A DNA stretch of 49,717 nt from Acidobacteriota bacterium (GTDB taxonomy: Bacteria; Acidobacteriota; Terriglobia; Terriglobales; Acidobacteriaceae), in contig QIAU01000153.1 of assembly GCA_003225055.1 (NCBI GenBank), forward strand, positions 1-49,717, written 5' to 3'. Shown one piece after another: positions 35,058 through 44,694 of this stretch. The stretch's first letter is position 1. Each line of letters begins with the position of its first letter. The notes under the pieces were generated by a model. That model saw only the letters and a program-made list of their open reading frames with translations. It was not told the origin of the DNA and made no database searches. Both the position numbers and the translations under genes were made by a program.

Positions 35058-38000
35058 ATGCGAAGAAGCGTAGAACGTTTGTTCCTGCTGTTCGCTCTAG
35101 GGTTAATGAGAATTATTCCGAGCGCGTTAGGCCAGACCCCGGCGCTTCGGTCAGCGTCCCCAGATCTCGCGAAGCAACCCACGCTTTACGTCGTGGGCTA
35201 CGCGCATCTCGACACGCAGTGGCGGTGGGAGTACCCGCAGGTTATTCGGGAGTATCTCCCGAAAACGATGCGGAACAATTTCGCGCTCTTCGAGAAGTAC
35301 CCGCACTACATTTTCAATTTCAGCGGCGCCAATCGGTACCGCTTGATGAAGGAGTACTATCCTGCCGACTACGTAACCTTGAAGCATTACGTCGCAGCGG
35401 GGCGCTGGTTCCCGGCCGGATCTTCCATGGAGGAGAGTGACGTTAATTCGCCGTCGGCGGAATCGATTTTTCGACAAATCCTTTATGGCAACGAGTTTTT
35501 TCGCCGCGACTTCGGCAAGGCCAGCGCTGAATACATGCTGCCCGACTGCTTTGGGTTCCCCGCCTCACTGCCCAGCATCCTGGCGCATGCGGGCATAAAG
35601 GGATTTTCTACGCAGAAGCTAACCTGGGGATCGTCGGCTCCCGTTGGCGGTCCCGATTCGCCGGAGCGAACGCCAGAAGGTACTCCGTTCAATGTCGGGC
35701 TTTGGGAGGGACCCGATGGCAAGACTGTGCTGGCAGCGTTTAATCCGGGCAGCTACGGAAGCGATATCACCAGCGATCTGAGCAAGCCGTTACCGTCCGT
35801 TCCTTCAGACGCTTCGTCCGATTCCAAGCAGGCAGAAGATCAATTCCGGCGATACCAAAGGGACTGGGCGACGCGAGTTCAGCACAACGGAGACCTCAGT
35901 GGCGTATTCACTGATTACCGCTACTACGGCACCGGCGATGTGGGGGGCGGCCCAACGGAAGCTTCAGTCAAATTGCTGGAAGCCATTATTGAAAAAAAGG
36001 AAGCATCCCTTCCGCAAGAGAGAGGCTCAGCCAGCCCCACGCAGGCCCAATCCGCGCCAATCGTTGTAGGCAATGGTCCGGTTCATGTCATTTCTTCACC
36101 AGCGGACCAGATGTTCCTGGACATTAAGCCCAGCCAGTTGGGTCGGCTGCCGCGTTACAAAGGCGAGCTCGAATTGACCAACCACTCAGCGGGATCACTA
36201 AGCTCCGAGGCCTATCAGAAGCGATGGAATCGCAAAAACGAACTCCTGGCGGAAGCTGCCGAGGAAGGTTCGGTGGCCGCCGCCTGGCTTGGCGGCAGAC
36301 CGTATCCCCAGCAGCGCCTCAATGACGCCTGGACACTGGTTCTGGGTGGCCAGTTCCACGACATCATGGCCGGAACCGCGACACCCAAGTCCTATGAGTA
36401 TTCGTGGAACGATGATGTGCTGGCGATGAATGAATTTACAGGAGTGCTGAAGAGCGCAACCGAGGCTATCCTCTCAGCTCTCGACACCCGGGCCAACGGC
36501 ACGCCAATCGTTGTCTACAATCCCTTGAACGTCCAACGGCAGGATGTGGTCGAAGCCGAAATTCGGTTTCCCGAAGGCATACCGAAGGCGATTCGCGTCT
36601 TCGGTCCCGGCGGCGAAGAAGTTCCCGCACAATTGAATGGTGAACACCTCAGCGCTGCAAAATTGTTGTTCTTGGCGAAAGTGCCATCGATTGGGTGGGC
36701 GGTTTACGATGTCAGGCCCGCTGATAGCCCAGCCGCTACTGATCTGCGGGTTTCAGAATCCGGACTCGAAAACGCGCGGTATAAGATCCAGCTGGATCAG
36801 AACGGCGACGTCAGTAGTCTGTTCGACAAAAGCGTCAACAAGGAATTACTTTCTTCGGCATCGCGGTTGGCCTTCCAGACGGAAAAGCCCCATGATTGGC
36901 CAGCGTGGAACATGGATTGGGAAGATCAGCAGAAGCCGCCGCGCGCTTATGTCCAAGGTCCCCCCAAAATCCGGGTTGTTGAGCAAGGGCCAGTGCGTGT
37001 TGCGCTCGAGGTCGAACGTGAGGCGGAAGATTCCAAATTCATTCAGACCATCCGACTCTCGGCCGGCGATGCCGGGAATCGGGTGGAATTCGCCAACGTC
37101 GTCGATTGGAAGACAAAGGAAGCGGCGCTCAAGGCAACCTTTCCGCTTACGGCCAGCAACCCTCAAGCAACCTATAACTGGGACGTGGGCACGATCCAGC
37201 GTGGCACGAACAACTCCAAGCAGTTCGAAGTGGCCTCCCACCAGTGGTTTGATCTCACCGACAAGGACGGCGGCTATGGTGTGACGGTGCTTTCCGACTG
37301 CAAATATGGCTCTGATAAACCTGATGACCACACGTTGCGGCTGACTCTTATTTACACCCCCGGCCTGGGGGGCGGTATCAGCTACCCCGATCAAACCACC
37401 CAGGACTGGGGCCGCCATGAAATTGTGTATGGGCTGGCGGGGCACTCTGGCGACTGGCGCCAGGCGGGAACTGACTGGCAGGCCTATCGCCTGAACCAGC
37501 CGCTCATAGCTTTCCAAAGCTCAAAACATCCTGGTGGGCTCGAGAAACAATTTTCGCTGCTCACGGTCAGCAGCGAGCGCGTACGCGTACTCGCGCTGAA
37601 GAAGGCCGAGCAGAGTGACGAAATCGTCGCACGCCTGGTAGAAATGGGAGGCAGGCCGGCCGAGAAGGTGCAACTCACATTTGCGGCTCCGGTTGTCGCA
37701 GCGCGAGAAGTGAACGGTCAGGAGATGCCGTTAGGTCCAGCCAATATTTCCAAGGGAAAGGTAGTCACCGATTTCGCCCCCTTCCAACTCCATACCTTTG
37801 CCGTGAAACTCGCTTCCGCGGCGAGCGCCGTGCCTGCACCCCGATCACAGCCCCTTCGTCTCCCGTACGACCTCTCGGTCGCAACGAGCAGAGGCAAGCC
37901 AGCCCAGGGTTGCTTCGATTGCTTTCTCGACGATCCTACCTCGCCACAGGGGAATGCCTTGCCCGCAGAAATGTTGCCTGAGGCCATCGATTTTGCCGGC

Positions 38001-38567
38001 ATTAAGTTCAGCCTTGCTCCTGCCGGCAACGGCGTACCTGATGCGGTCACCGCGCATGGTCAGAAGCTAGACCTACCGCAGGGCAGGTTCAATCGGATCT
38101 ACCTTCTGGCTGCGGCAGCATACGGCGATCAGGATGCGACCTTTCTGGTTGACGAGAAACCCGTCAATCTGAAGATCGAGGATTGGTCTGGCGCAATCGG
38201 ACAGTGGGATGACCGAGGTTGGGAGAGCCATATGGAGCCGGTGCCACTACGCCCTGGTGCTCCGGCGCCTCGGCCAGGAACTCCGCCGAGAATGCGGCGT
38301 GTGATCGAGTTCACCGGCAAAATCACTCCCGGGTTTATCAAGCCCGCGGATGTGGCCTGGTTTTCATCCGATCGTCATGCCTCCGATGCGTCCGATGAAC
38401 CATATTCCTACTCGTATCTGTTTGCTTACGTCCTTGATCTTCCGGCCAATGCCAAGACCTTGACGCTTCCGAGCAACGACCGGGTCAGGATCCTTGCGAT
38501 GAGCGTGGCGGAAGTGCCAGGCGAGGTTCGTCCGGTTCAGCCGCTTTATGACACGCTGGAGAGATAG
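35058..38567 (+). CDS. secreted GH38-family alpha-mannosidase
   Basis: A 1169-residue protein. ATG 35058 after GAGAGG is chosen over TTG 35037, and gives a signal peptide (about 1-25, ending SALGQ). The GH38 zinc site is His50 and Asp52 in YAHLDTQWRW, nucleophile Asp163 in LPDCFGF, and His434-Asp435 in GGQFHDIMAGT. A middle domain and a large beta-sandwich C-terminal part (about 480-1169) follow, including GCFDCFLDDPTSPQGNALPA. GH38 enzymes release alpha-linked mannose; this one should act in the periplasm or outside. The 290 bases upstream (34768-35057) contain no recognised gene. Confidence 0.92.
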   Translation: MRRSVERLFLLFALGLMRIIPSALGQTPALRSASPDLAKQPTLYVVGYAHLDTQWRWEYPQVIREYLPKTMRNNFALFEKYPHYIFNFSGANRYRLMKEYYPADYVTLKHYVAAGRWFPAGSSMEESDVNSPSAESIFRQILYGNEFFRRDFGKASAEYMLPDCFGFPASLPSILAHAGIKGFSTQKLTWGSSAPVGGPDSPERTPEGTPFNVGLWEGPDGKTVLAAFNPGSYGSDITSDLSKPLPSVPSDASSDSKQAEDQFRRYQRDWATRVQHNGDLSGVFTDYRYYGTGDVGGGPTEASVKLLEAIIEKKEASLPQERGSASPTQAQSAPIVVGNGPVHVISSPADQMFLDIKPSQLGRLPRYKGELELTNHSAGSLSSEAYQKRWNRKNELLAEAAEEGSVAAAWLGGRPYPQQRLNDAWTLVLGGQFHDIMAGTATPKSYEYSWNDDVLAMNEFTGVLKSATEAILSALDTRANGTPIVVYNPLNVQRQDVVEAEIRFPEGIPKAIRVFGPGGEEVPAQLNGEHLSAAKLLFLAKVPSIGWAVYDVRPADSPAATDLRVSESGLENARYKIQLDQNGDVSSLFDKSVNKELLSSASRLAFQTEKPHDWPAWNMDWEDQQKPPRAYVQGPPKIRVVEQGPVRVALEVEREAEDSKFIQTIRLSAGDAGNRVEFANVVDWKTKEAALKATFPLTASNPQATYNWDVGTIQRGTNNSKQFEVASHQWFDLTDKDGGYGVTVLSDCKYGSDKPDDHTLRLTLIYTPGLGGGISYPDQTTQDWGRHEIVYGLAGHSGDWRQAGTDWQAYRLNQPLIAFQSSKHPGGLEKQFSLLTVSSERVRVLALKKAEQSDEIVARLVEMGGRPAEKVQLTFAAPVVAAREVNGQEMPLGPANISKGKVVTDFAPFQLHTFAVKLASAASAVPAPRSQPLRLPYDLSVATSRGKPAQGCFDCFLDDPTSPQGNALPAEMLPEAIDFAGIKFSLAPAGNGVPDAVTAHGQKLDLPQGRFNRIYLLAAAAYGDQDATFLVDEKPVNLKIEDWSGAIGQWDDRGWESHMEPVPLRPGAPAPRPGTPPRMRRVIEFTGKITPGFIKPADVAWFSSDRHASDASDEPYSYSYLFAYVLDLPANAKTLTLPSNDRVRILAMSVAEVPGEVRPVQPLYDTLER

Positions 38568-38580
38568 CGAAGAAGGTCGG

Positions 38581-39683
38581 TTAGTCTTCTCTGGCGCTCT
38601 CGCCTTGGGCGACGGCGTAAAAACGGTCCACGCGCGGAATGGATATCTGTTGTTCGACTCCACTGGGTCAATCAATTTCGACGCTGTCGATTTTAGTTGC
38701 GGTGCCGAGCCATAGATCGGAGTTTGAACCGTAGCTGCCCCCGCTGCAGACGTCGGCACGCTGGTGTACTCCGCCCGCGCTGAGAAAGACTCTGGCGCCA
38801 ATCGCATCGCGAGGACTATTGCGCCCACCTATCAGTTTCAATTTCACCCAATGATTCCCGTTCGATACTACGTTGCGCAATAGCACAGGAGTCGAATCTA
38901 GGTTGTTGCTGACGCCAAGGAACACGTGTCCCTTTGCCGCGAATAGATCCAGCCGGCCATCGTTATCAAAACCGAGCAAGCCAGTGCCCCAACCTAGAAA
39001 TGGGATGGTGGGTTGTTCCAGGCCGGCCTGATGGGTGACATCGTACAAAGCGCCGCCACCTTGGTTGCGATAAAGCGTGTTGTAGTCGTCGGAGAAGCTG
39101 ATCACCTAAAAATCAACTTTGCCGTCGCGATTATAGTCGCCGACTGCTATTCCCCTCGATGTTGCCTGCTCGCGTCCTTCACCGCTCAGCGCGAACCCAG
39201 CCGTCATTATCGTAGTCGGCAACAGCCACACCGAATCCCCAACGCTCGTTCGCCACACCTGCCTTATCGGTCACATCTGTGAATGTTCCGTCGTGATTGT
39301 TGTGTAGGCGTGGCTCGCGGCGGCGGTTCCCTGCGATCGAGAGCTTCAAATGTATAACCATTTAGCAGGTAGGCATCGAGCCAACCATCATTGCCGTAGT
39401 CAAGGAGTGAGACGAGACATCCATGATCAAGCTCTTCGCGGGACTTCTAGCGTGAACGATGATGAAACTTGTCGAGTCCGGCCTTGTCGGTAATGTCAGA
39501 AAAAATTACCGGCGCTTCCTCCACCCATCCGCCAGCCGTGATCGGACAGCGCTCGGCATCTTTGACCGGCGGATGGGCAACACCGGTCATCACTCCAGAC
39601 GAGACAGGTCGTGTCGGCCGCTGTTGGCCACCCGCAGCCGCCAGCAAGAGCGCGATCATGAAGAACAGTGCCTGCTTCCTCAT
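38581..39683 (-). pseudogene. FG-GAP/ASPIC-UnbV (CRTAC1-type) protein, heavily broken
   Basis: The start ATG 39683 overlaps the stop of the intact paralogue by ATGA, so translation was coupled. The first frame gives a signal peptide (KQALFFMIALLLAAAG) and VIFSDITDKAGL. Later parts lie in other frames: [18 protein letters not shown], then GDYNRDGKVDF, a TAG at 39106-39108, then ISFSDDYNTLYRNQGG, NHWVKLKLIGGRNSPRDAIG, and a TGA at 38668-38670 where relatives have Trp (WPSG). The frame ends in TAA at 38581. At least two frameshifts and two nonsense codons show genuine decay. The intact relative is a secreted protein with calcium-binding FG-GAP repeats. Confidence 0.85.
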
Positions 39684-41446
39684 TGTTTCGTCGGTGCTGG
39701 TTCAGAAGTTGCCGGCGCCGGCTCATCTACCTGCAGGATCTGATCGCCCACGACGTTGTTCAGCTTCTGCACGATCCCGCTTGGCCAACGAATCTTAACA
39801 GTCTCTACCACCTTCTCCGGGCCGAGCCCAAAATGAACTCGCTTATCGCTCGACGAAAGATAACTGCTCGCTGTGGTAACGGTCTCGAACTGCTGGCCTT
39901 TTGCGGTCACGATCTTTACTTCCGCGCCGATGGCGTCACGATTGCTCTTGTGGCCCACAAGCTTCAACATAAGCCAATGGTTTTGCGGGTTGGTTTCATT
40001 ACGCAAAATGTAAGCGGGACCATCATTGGTCGTGACCACCGCGTCGAGGCGGCCGTCGTTATCGAGGTCGCCAATTACCAAGCCGCGTCCTACCCATTTC
40101 TGCTGAAATACGCTGCCCGATTCCGCTGAAACGTCCAGAAATTTCGTCCCGGTGTTGCGCAGCAAGAGCATGGGCTCCCGGTAATGAAGCTGGGGATAGT
40201 TCAGTTCGATGGTGTCCAGATCATGACCTTGTGCGATGAGCAGGTCCTTCCAGCCATCGTTGTCGTAATCAAAAAAGCGAACTCCCCAACCGGAATGCAG
40301 AAGCGTGAGGCGCCCAATATCCGAGGTATACGTGCTGTAAGTAAAAGTGGAATCTCCATTGTTCTGAAACAGTGCGTACATTTGATTGGCCAGATCATCG
40401 ACGAACACGTCCGCCAGGCCGTCATTGTTGTAATCGGCAAAGTCCACGCCCATCCCGGCGAAAGTTCGTCCGTTGCCATCCACTGCAACTCCCGACATCA
40501 GCCCCACTTCCTCGAATGTTCCATTTCCCTTGTTGTGGTAAAGAAACTCCGGCATCGAGTCATTGGCCACGAACAGGTCGATTAGACCGTCGTGGTCATA
40601 ATCGGCAAGGGCAATACCTAGGCCCTTGCCGGCTTTTGCCAGTCCAATTTTCTGTGAGACTTCGGTGAAGCGGCCATCGCCATCGTTGTGAAACACGAGG
40701 GGGGCGACTGGCTGGAAATAATCCGGATGGCAGTAGGAGCGATAGCCTTCCCGGTGCTCTCCGCACCAGATGTCGTCAAAGTCCCAGGACAGGTAGCGCA
40801 GCACAACCAGGTCCAGCCGTCCGTCATTGTCCAGGTCAACCCATGCCGCGCTGCTCGACCAGCCACTGCCCGCCACCCCAGCTTTCTCGGTTACGTCGGT
40901 AAAAGTTCCGTTGCCGTTATTGTGATAGAGGCGATTGGTTCCATAACCGGTGACATAGAGATCTTCATAGCCATCATTGTCGTAATCGCCCACGGCCACA
41001 CCCATGTCGTAATCGGTACCTTGTAATCCCGCCTTCTCGGTCACGTCTTCGAAGGTGCCATCCTGCTTCTGGTGATAAAGCCGGTTCCAGTATTTGGGAT
41101 CGGTTTTTTGCGGAGTCGTTCCCTTCGCGGTCGGATCGGAAAGAGGGGCGCCGTTTACCAGAAAAATGTCGAGGCGAGCGTCGTTGTCATAGTCGAACAA
41201 TGCCACTCCCGAGCCCATCGTCTCCAATAAATATTTCCGGGAAGTACGCGACGCCAGGTGCCGGAAATGAACTCCACTGGTTGCAGTGAGATCGACAAAA
41301 CTTTCCGGCCGTTTGTTAGTGGGAAACTCCTTTTGCACCGTCTGGGCGGACAAGGTCGCGGATACTAGGGAAAAACAAAGAACAACCAGCAGATGTAACA
41401 CGAAGCGGAACAAGTGCAGACGAGGAGACACTCGAGAAAGGGCCAA
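39680..41446 (-). CDS. secreted FG-GAP/ASPIC-UnbV (CRTAC1-type) protein
   Basis: A 588-residue protein with a signal peptide (about 1-35, FVLHLLVVLCFSLVSATLSA). At least seven FG-GAP-like calcium-binding repeats follow, each with a D-x-D/N-x-D-G core: DYDNDARLDIFLVNG, DYDNDGYEDLYVTG, DLDNDGRLDLVVL, DYDHDGLIDLFV, DYNNDGLADVFV, DYDNDGWKDLLI and DLDNDGRLDAVVT. The C-terminus is an ASPIC/UnbV domain (NHWLMLKLVGHKSNRDAIGA, IRWPSGIVQKL). The fold is a beta-propeller; the biochemical role of this family in acidobacteria is unknown. The gene is followed by a coupled, decayed paralogue. Confidence 0.92.
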   Translation of the reverse strand: MALSRVSPRLHLFRFVLHLLVVLCFSLVSATLSAQTVQKEFPTNKRPESFVDLTATSGVHFRHLASRTSRKYLLETMGSGVALFDYDNDARLDIFLVNGAPLSDPTAKGTTPQKTDPKYWNRLYHQKQDGTFEDVTEKAGLQGTDYDMGVAVGDYDNDGYEDLYVTGYGTNRLYHNNGNGTFTDVTEKAGVAGSGWSSSAAWVDLDNDGRLDLVVLRYLSWDFDDIWCGEHREGYRSYCHPDYFQPVAPLVFHNDGDGRFTEVSQKIGLAKAGKGLGIALADYDHDGLIDLFVANDSMPEFLYHNKGNGTFEEVGLMSGVAVDGNGRTFAGMGVDFADYNNDGLADVFVDDLANQMYALFQNNGDSTFTYSTYTSDIGRLTLLHSGWGVRFFDYDNDGWKDLLIAQGHDLDTIELNYPQLHYREPMLLLRNTGTKFLDVSAESGSVFQQKWVGRGLVIGDLDNDGRLDAVVTTNDGPAYILRNETNPQNHWLMLKLVGHKSNRDAIGAEVKIVTAKGQQFETVTTASSYLSSSDKRVHFGLGPEKVVETVKIRWPSGIVQKLNNVVGDQILQVDEPAPATSEPAPTKQ

Positions 41447-41826
41447 TTCGGAGACCTGCGGAAAAGCTGCAGTCTACCCTATCACCGTTCTGTGAACAAG
41501 CGCGAGTTGAGGCGAATTGCGCCAAAATCAGAAATCTCATGAGCCTGCTCTTCAATCACGGGTTCGACACGAAATCTGCGGTTGCGATCCAATCCGACTC
41601 GGCGGAGCGCGAAACGGAAGAAGATCCCAGCCGGGCTGAGTGCAAGCCTAGTGCGACGGCTCATACGCCAAGCTCGTGCCTGAGCCCAAGCTCCGGCCAA
41701 AGTTCGTGTGCGGCGTCCAGGAAAAAGCCAATGGCAGCAATAAAACGCATTTTTGCACCCGAGTCCTCCGTCGATTGCGTTCTTTACCTGCCTAGAGATT
41801 CAGTTTCGCGTTGTACCCTGCTCCAG
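41447..41826. other. intergenic region, no gene recognised
   Basis: About 380 bases between two minus-strand genes. It should hold the promoter of the CRTAC1-type gene near 41450-41550 on the minus strand. Open frames in this region have no family resemblance and no repeats stand out. Confidence 0.35.
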
Positions 41827-42642
41827 TCAGGGCTTCTGGTCGTTGCGACGGGACCGAAAGACCACAAGAGTCCGGTCGGGATCTCTGACTCTCACTTCAC
41901 CTTGCTCAACGTAGGGCGCCAATCCGCTCCGGCGCAAAGCCTCTGCTGTGATCTTCACGTCGGAAACCGAGAAAACAATCTGCGACTTTGCCGAGGGCGC
42001 AGCCAACCGCAACTCGATCTCTTCGCCCGAGTTGCCCGGCAGCCGGAGCTCCGTTCCAGTAGAACCGCGATCCGAGAATCCTAGCTTGTTGACATAGAAC
42101 GTGCGCTCGAGAGCAAGATCCTTAATGGGTATGGCTGCTGCCTGCAAGTGCTCAGACACACGATTCTCTCCTAGATGCTTGCCGCGGTCGCTGGCATGCA
42201 GCGAACCCGGCAAGTATTGCGTGTACTCCATCAGCTGCCCTTCCGGATCGTGAAGCACAAACAATAGATTTCCCGCCCTGAACTTCCTTGTCTCGGTGGG
42301 AGCCAGTCGCTGCTTGATGTAGGCCCCGCGCAGGGAGCCGATGTCGGCAACCTCAAAGCAAACGTGCATCAACCCAAGAAGCTGCGATTCCTGTGTGCGT
42401 GGGTACAGCTCGATGAACTGGTGATTATTGACCTTGATGAACTGCTGGGTGACCTTGCCGGCATCGTCAAACTCAAAGGCTTTTTCGAAACCTAGCTGCT
42501 CGTAGAACTGCCGCGATTTCTCAAGGTCGGCAACCCGAAAGGCAACATGTGCGATGCCTGCCAGCTCAGGCGACTGCCCGTACAAAGCATGGGCGGCAGC
42601 CAGGAGAAGCACGAGGGTAGCGGTGATGGTTCGCCTCTGCAC
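41827..42642 (-). CDS. exported VOC (glyoxalase/bleomycin-resistance fold) protein with two VOC modules
   Basis: About 271 residues from GTG 42642, chosen because a signal peptide begins there (MQRRTITATLVLLLAAAHAL ending YGQ). A longer frame to 42771 would add 43 unlikely residues. The first VOC module is GIAHVAFRVADLEKSRQFYE to MEYTQYLPGS (about 30-145), with HVAFR and FIELYP as possible metal-site positions. The second runs AAIPIKDLALERTFYVNKLG to the C-terminus (about 165-265). VOC enzymes use a metal to act on small molecules; the reaction is not predictable here. Being exported is unusual for the family. Confidence 0.82.
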   Translation of the reverse strand: MQRRTITATLVLLLAAAHALYGQSPELAGIAHVAFRVADLEKSRQFYEQLGFEKAFEFDDAGKVTQQFIKVNNHQFIELYPRTQESQLLGLMHVCFEVADIGSLRGAYIKQRLAPTETRKFRAGNLLFVLHDPEGQLMEYTQYLPGSLHASDRGKHLGENRVSEHLQAAAIPIKDLALERTFYVNKLGFSDRGSTGTELRLPGNSGEEIELRLAAPSAKSQIVFSVSDVKITAEALRRSGLAPYVEQGEVRVRDPDRTLVVFRSRRNDQKP

Positions 42643-42685
42643 ATGAGTCGGACGCCCCTCGATGCCGGCGAGGGCCAGCTGTGAA

Positions 42686-42865
42686 GTTCGCCCCCCCGAC
42701 TGCAATAAAAAGGTGGATAGCGTCGGCATCGCCCGTGTTGCGGATTCCATATTCATCCTTGGAGTGTGCAACCCGACCGAACCCCGGTCCGAGAGGATAG
42801 GTTTGGCCGTTTCCGCTAAGCTCGATGGTCCAAACCGGTGGCCATGATACCAAAGGTTCTCCGAC
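42686..42865 (-). pseudogene. possible C-terminal cupin remnant
   Basis: A minus-strand frame contains PVWTIELSGNGQTYPLGPG and HSKDEYGIRNTGDADAIHLF. This resembles the second half of the cupin barrel seen in the intact gene at 45944-46393 (GTSHRLGPGGLGFV, EEHGIKNVGAGPATYFVIAI). No N-terminal cupin motif 1 with its histidines is present. The piece sits directly upstream of the VOC gene in another frame. It may be a remnant of a duplicated cupin. Confidence 0.4.
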
Positions 42866-42943
42866 GAACTGAGTTTCAGAGGTCTCCTCGGTCTCCTTTT
42901 CTCGATTCAGTCCTTTTCCATTCTCGATCCGCGGAGCCGTCAA

Positions 42944-43319
42944 CTGAGCTTTGATTCAACATGTACGTGGCAACATGCGGTTAGCATGCCGATTTCGCTT
43001 TGATCGATTGCGGCGTAGATGGGGCGTAGCCGCCGTCCTCAACAAGCTGGTTCTTTAGCCCGGCTAAACCGCACGTTTAGTATTTTCTACTTGACGCGAT
43101 TTGCCTTGCTGCCTAGCGTGCGTGCTGCGATCCCGCACTGTACCTTGTTGTCGCCCAGGAGCCATCTCAAGTGCCCGGGGGAATTGCACAGGTCAGAGGG
43201 TCAGAGGGTCAGAGGGAAGTCATGGTGGTGAAACTCGGGTGTCTGTTAGTTGGTACGCTGCTGGCCCCATAGGATGGGCACACGGCACATCGGTACCAAA
43301 TGAACGGCCGATTTTCCAA
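42944..43319. other. intergenic region with a short tandem repeat
   Basis: No gene recognised in about 375 bases. At 43191-43216 the octamer GGTCAGAG occurs three times in tandem, followed by GG. The region separates the minus-strand VOC gene from the plus-strand cupin remnant and reductase. Confidence 0.6.
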
Positions 43320-43324
43320 ACGAC

Positions 43325-43620
43325 TTGTGTATGCTGTCGGATAGAGAGGCCGATGTCGAGTGCCATGAAAGTCAGGCTGATATTTCTGTGCAATCGGGAT
43401 CGGCCATGCTCCTCGTTTGGCGGCACAAGGGTCGGTGGACAAGAAGTCGAGACTTAAAATCGGGATGGCATGATCGAAGGCGGTGGAAGCTTTCTGTGGG
43501 AGATGTGACCCGCATTGCGGCCCGAGTTCCGCATCAGACCCGTGGGAAGTCCCCCAGCATTCTTGCTCGAGGATCAAAGAGCATCACCTACTTTGTAATT
43601 AAGGTGAAGGCGTACAAGTC
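43325..43620 (+). pseudogene. degraded cupin-domain protein
   Basis: The plus frame encodes ECHESQADISVQSGSAMLLV, resembling cupin motif 1 of a common acidobacterial cupin. It later encodes WKLSVGDVTRIAARVPHQ and SITYFVIKVKA, the motif 2 region with its PHQ. The frame has no sensible start, the segment before the first motif is out of frame, and the middle (RRHKGRW-like stretch) is disturbed. The remnant lies just upstream of the reductase gene on the same strand. Confidence 0.6.
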
Positions 43621-43664
43621 CTGCTTGTCATTGCAAGCAGGCTTCGCCCTCCAGAACAGCTCCT

Positions 43665-44673
43665 ATGCTGCGCGTTTCCTATACCGACCTGCTCGCTACC
43701 CTGGTTCGCGTGTTGTTGAAGATCGGGTTTGACAACGAGCGCGCGGCTCGATGTGCTCAGCTATTTGCCGAGTCCAGCCGGGATGGTGTGTATTCTCATG
43801 GCTTGAACCGCTTTCCACTTTTCGTTTCGATGGCCCAGAGCGGCATCGTCGATATCCACGCCCAACCGGAACTTGTTAGTAGTTCAGGCGCCTTGGAGCG
43901 CTGGGATGGAAGAGTTGGCGTCGGCAACCTGAACGCTTATCACTGCATGGACCGGGCGATCGCGTTGGCTCGCCTGCATGGTGTGGGTTGCGTCGCTCTC
44001 GCCAACACAAACCACTGGATGCGCGGCGGAACCTATGGCTGGCAAGCGGCCGAGGCTGGCGTCATCGCAATCTGCTGGACGAATACCTGTCCGAATCTTC
44101 CGCCCTGGGGCGCGAGGCAGCCCCGGGTCGGAAACAATCCGCTCGTAATCGCTGTGCCCCGGAGTGATGGGCACGTCGTCTTGGATATGGCGATGTCTCA
44201 GTTTTCCTACGGTACGCTAGCAGCATATCGAATGCGGGGTGAGCTATTACCGGTTGAGGGAGGGTTCGATACCGAAGGGCAGCTGACTCGCGTGCCTGGC
44301 GCAATCGAGGCCTCGAAACGCCCGCTGCCCATCGGTTACTGGAAAGGCTCGGGGCTCGCCCTGATGCTGGACCTCGTGGCGGGAACTCTGTCGGGCGGAT
44401 GGACAACCTATCAAATCGCGCCCGAGCCGGCGCGTGAGACGCGACTCTCGCAGATTTTTGTAGCATTCGATGCGCAGCGCCTTGAGCCCGCCAACAGGCG
44501 GTCAAGATCTTGCCGACGAAGTCATTCGACACTTCCTGCCCCCACCAAACTCGGAGGAAGAGCAGGTGCGATATCCAGGTGAGCGCGTCCTCGAGAGTCG
44601 CCGGGAGAACATGGAGAAGGGAGTGCCGGTCGAGCCTACGGTGTGGCAGCTCGTCCAGGAACTATCGGCCTGA
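43665..44673 (+). pseudogene. DlgD/YiaK-type 2,3-diketo-L-gulonate reductase-like protein, frameshifted near the C-terminus
   Basis: The first 275 codons align well with E. coli YiaK from the malate/L-lactate dehydrogenase family: SSRDGVYSHGLNRFPLF, NTNHWMRGGTYGWQAAEAG, ICWTNTCPNLPPWGARQP, DMAMSQFSYGTLAAYRM, PIGYWKGSGLALMLDL and SQIFVAFDAQRLEP. Near 44490 the homology moves to the next frame, which gives GGQDLADEVIRHFLPPPN and ENMEKGVPVEPTVWQLVQEL to a TGA at 44673. Uncorrected, the product ends at 44582 with an unrelated basic tail. Such enzymes reduce diketo sugar acids with NAD(P)H. Because the catalytic His and most of the fold are intact, a single-base sequencing error is a real possibility. 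Confidence 0.82.
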
Positions 44674-44694
44674 TCTACCCCATCAATGGCGCGC

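Noticed and set aside
38668-38670. In-frame TGA in the decayed CRTAC1-type gene as a possible selenocysteine codon, given the tRNA-Sec gene.
   Set aside because: The TGA replaces the Trp of a conserved WPSG motif and the same gene has further frameshifts and a TAG, so a TGG-to-TGA mutation is the likely cause.
5034-39108. Three TAG codons interrupt otherwise continuous homology (5034-5036, 25301-25303, 39106-39108), suggesting amber recoding.
   Set aside because: Each affected gene also contains at least one frameshift, and intact genes show no internal TAG. Decay or sequence error explains this more simply.
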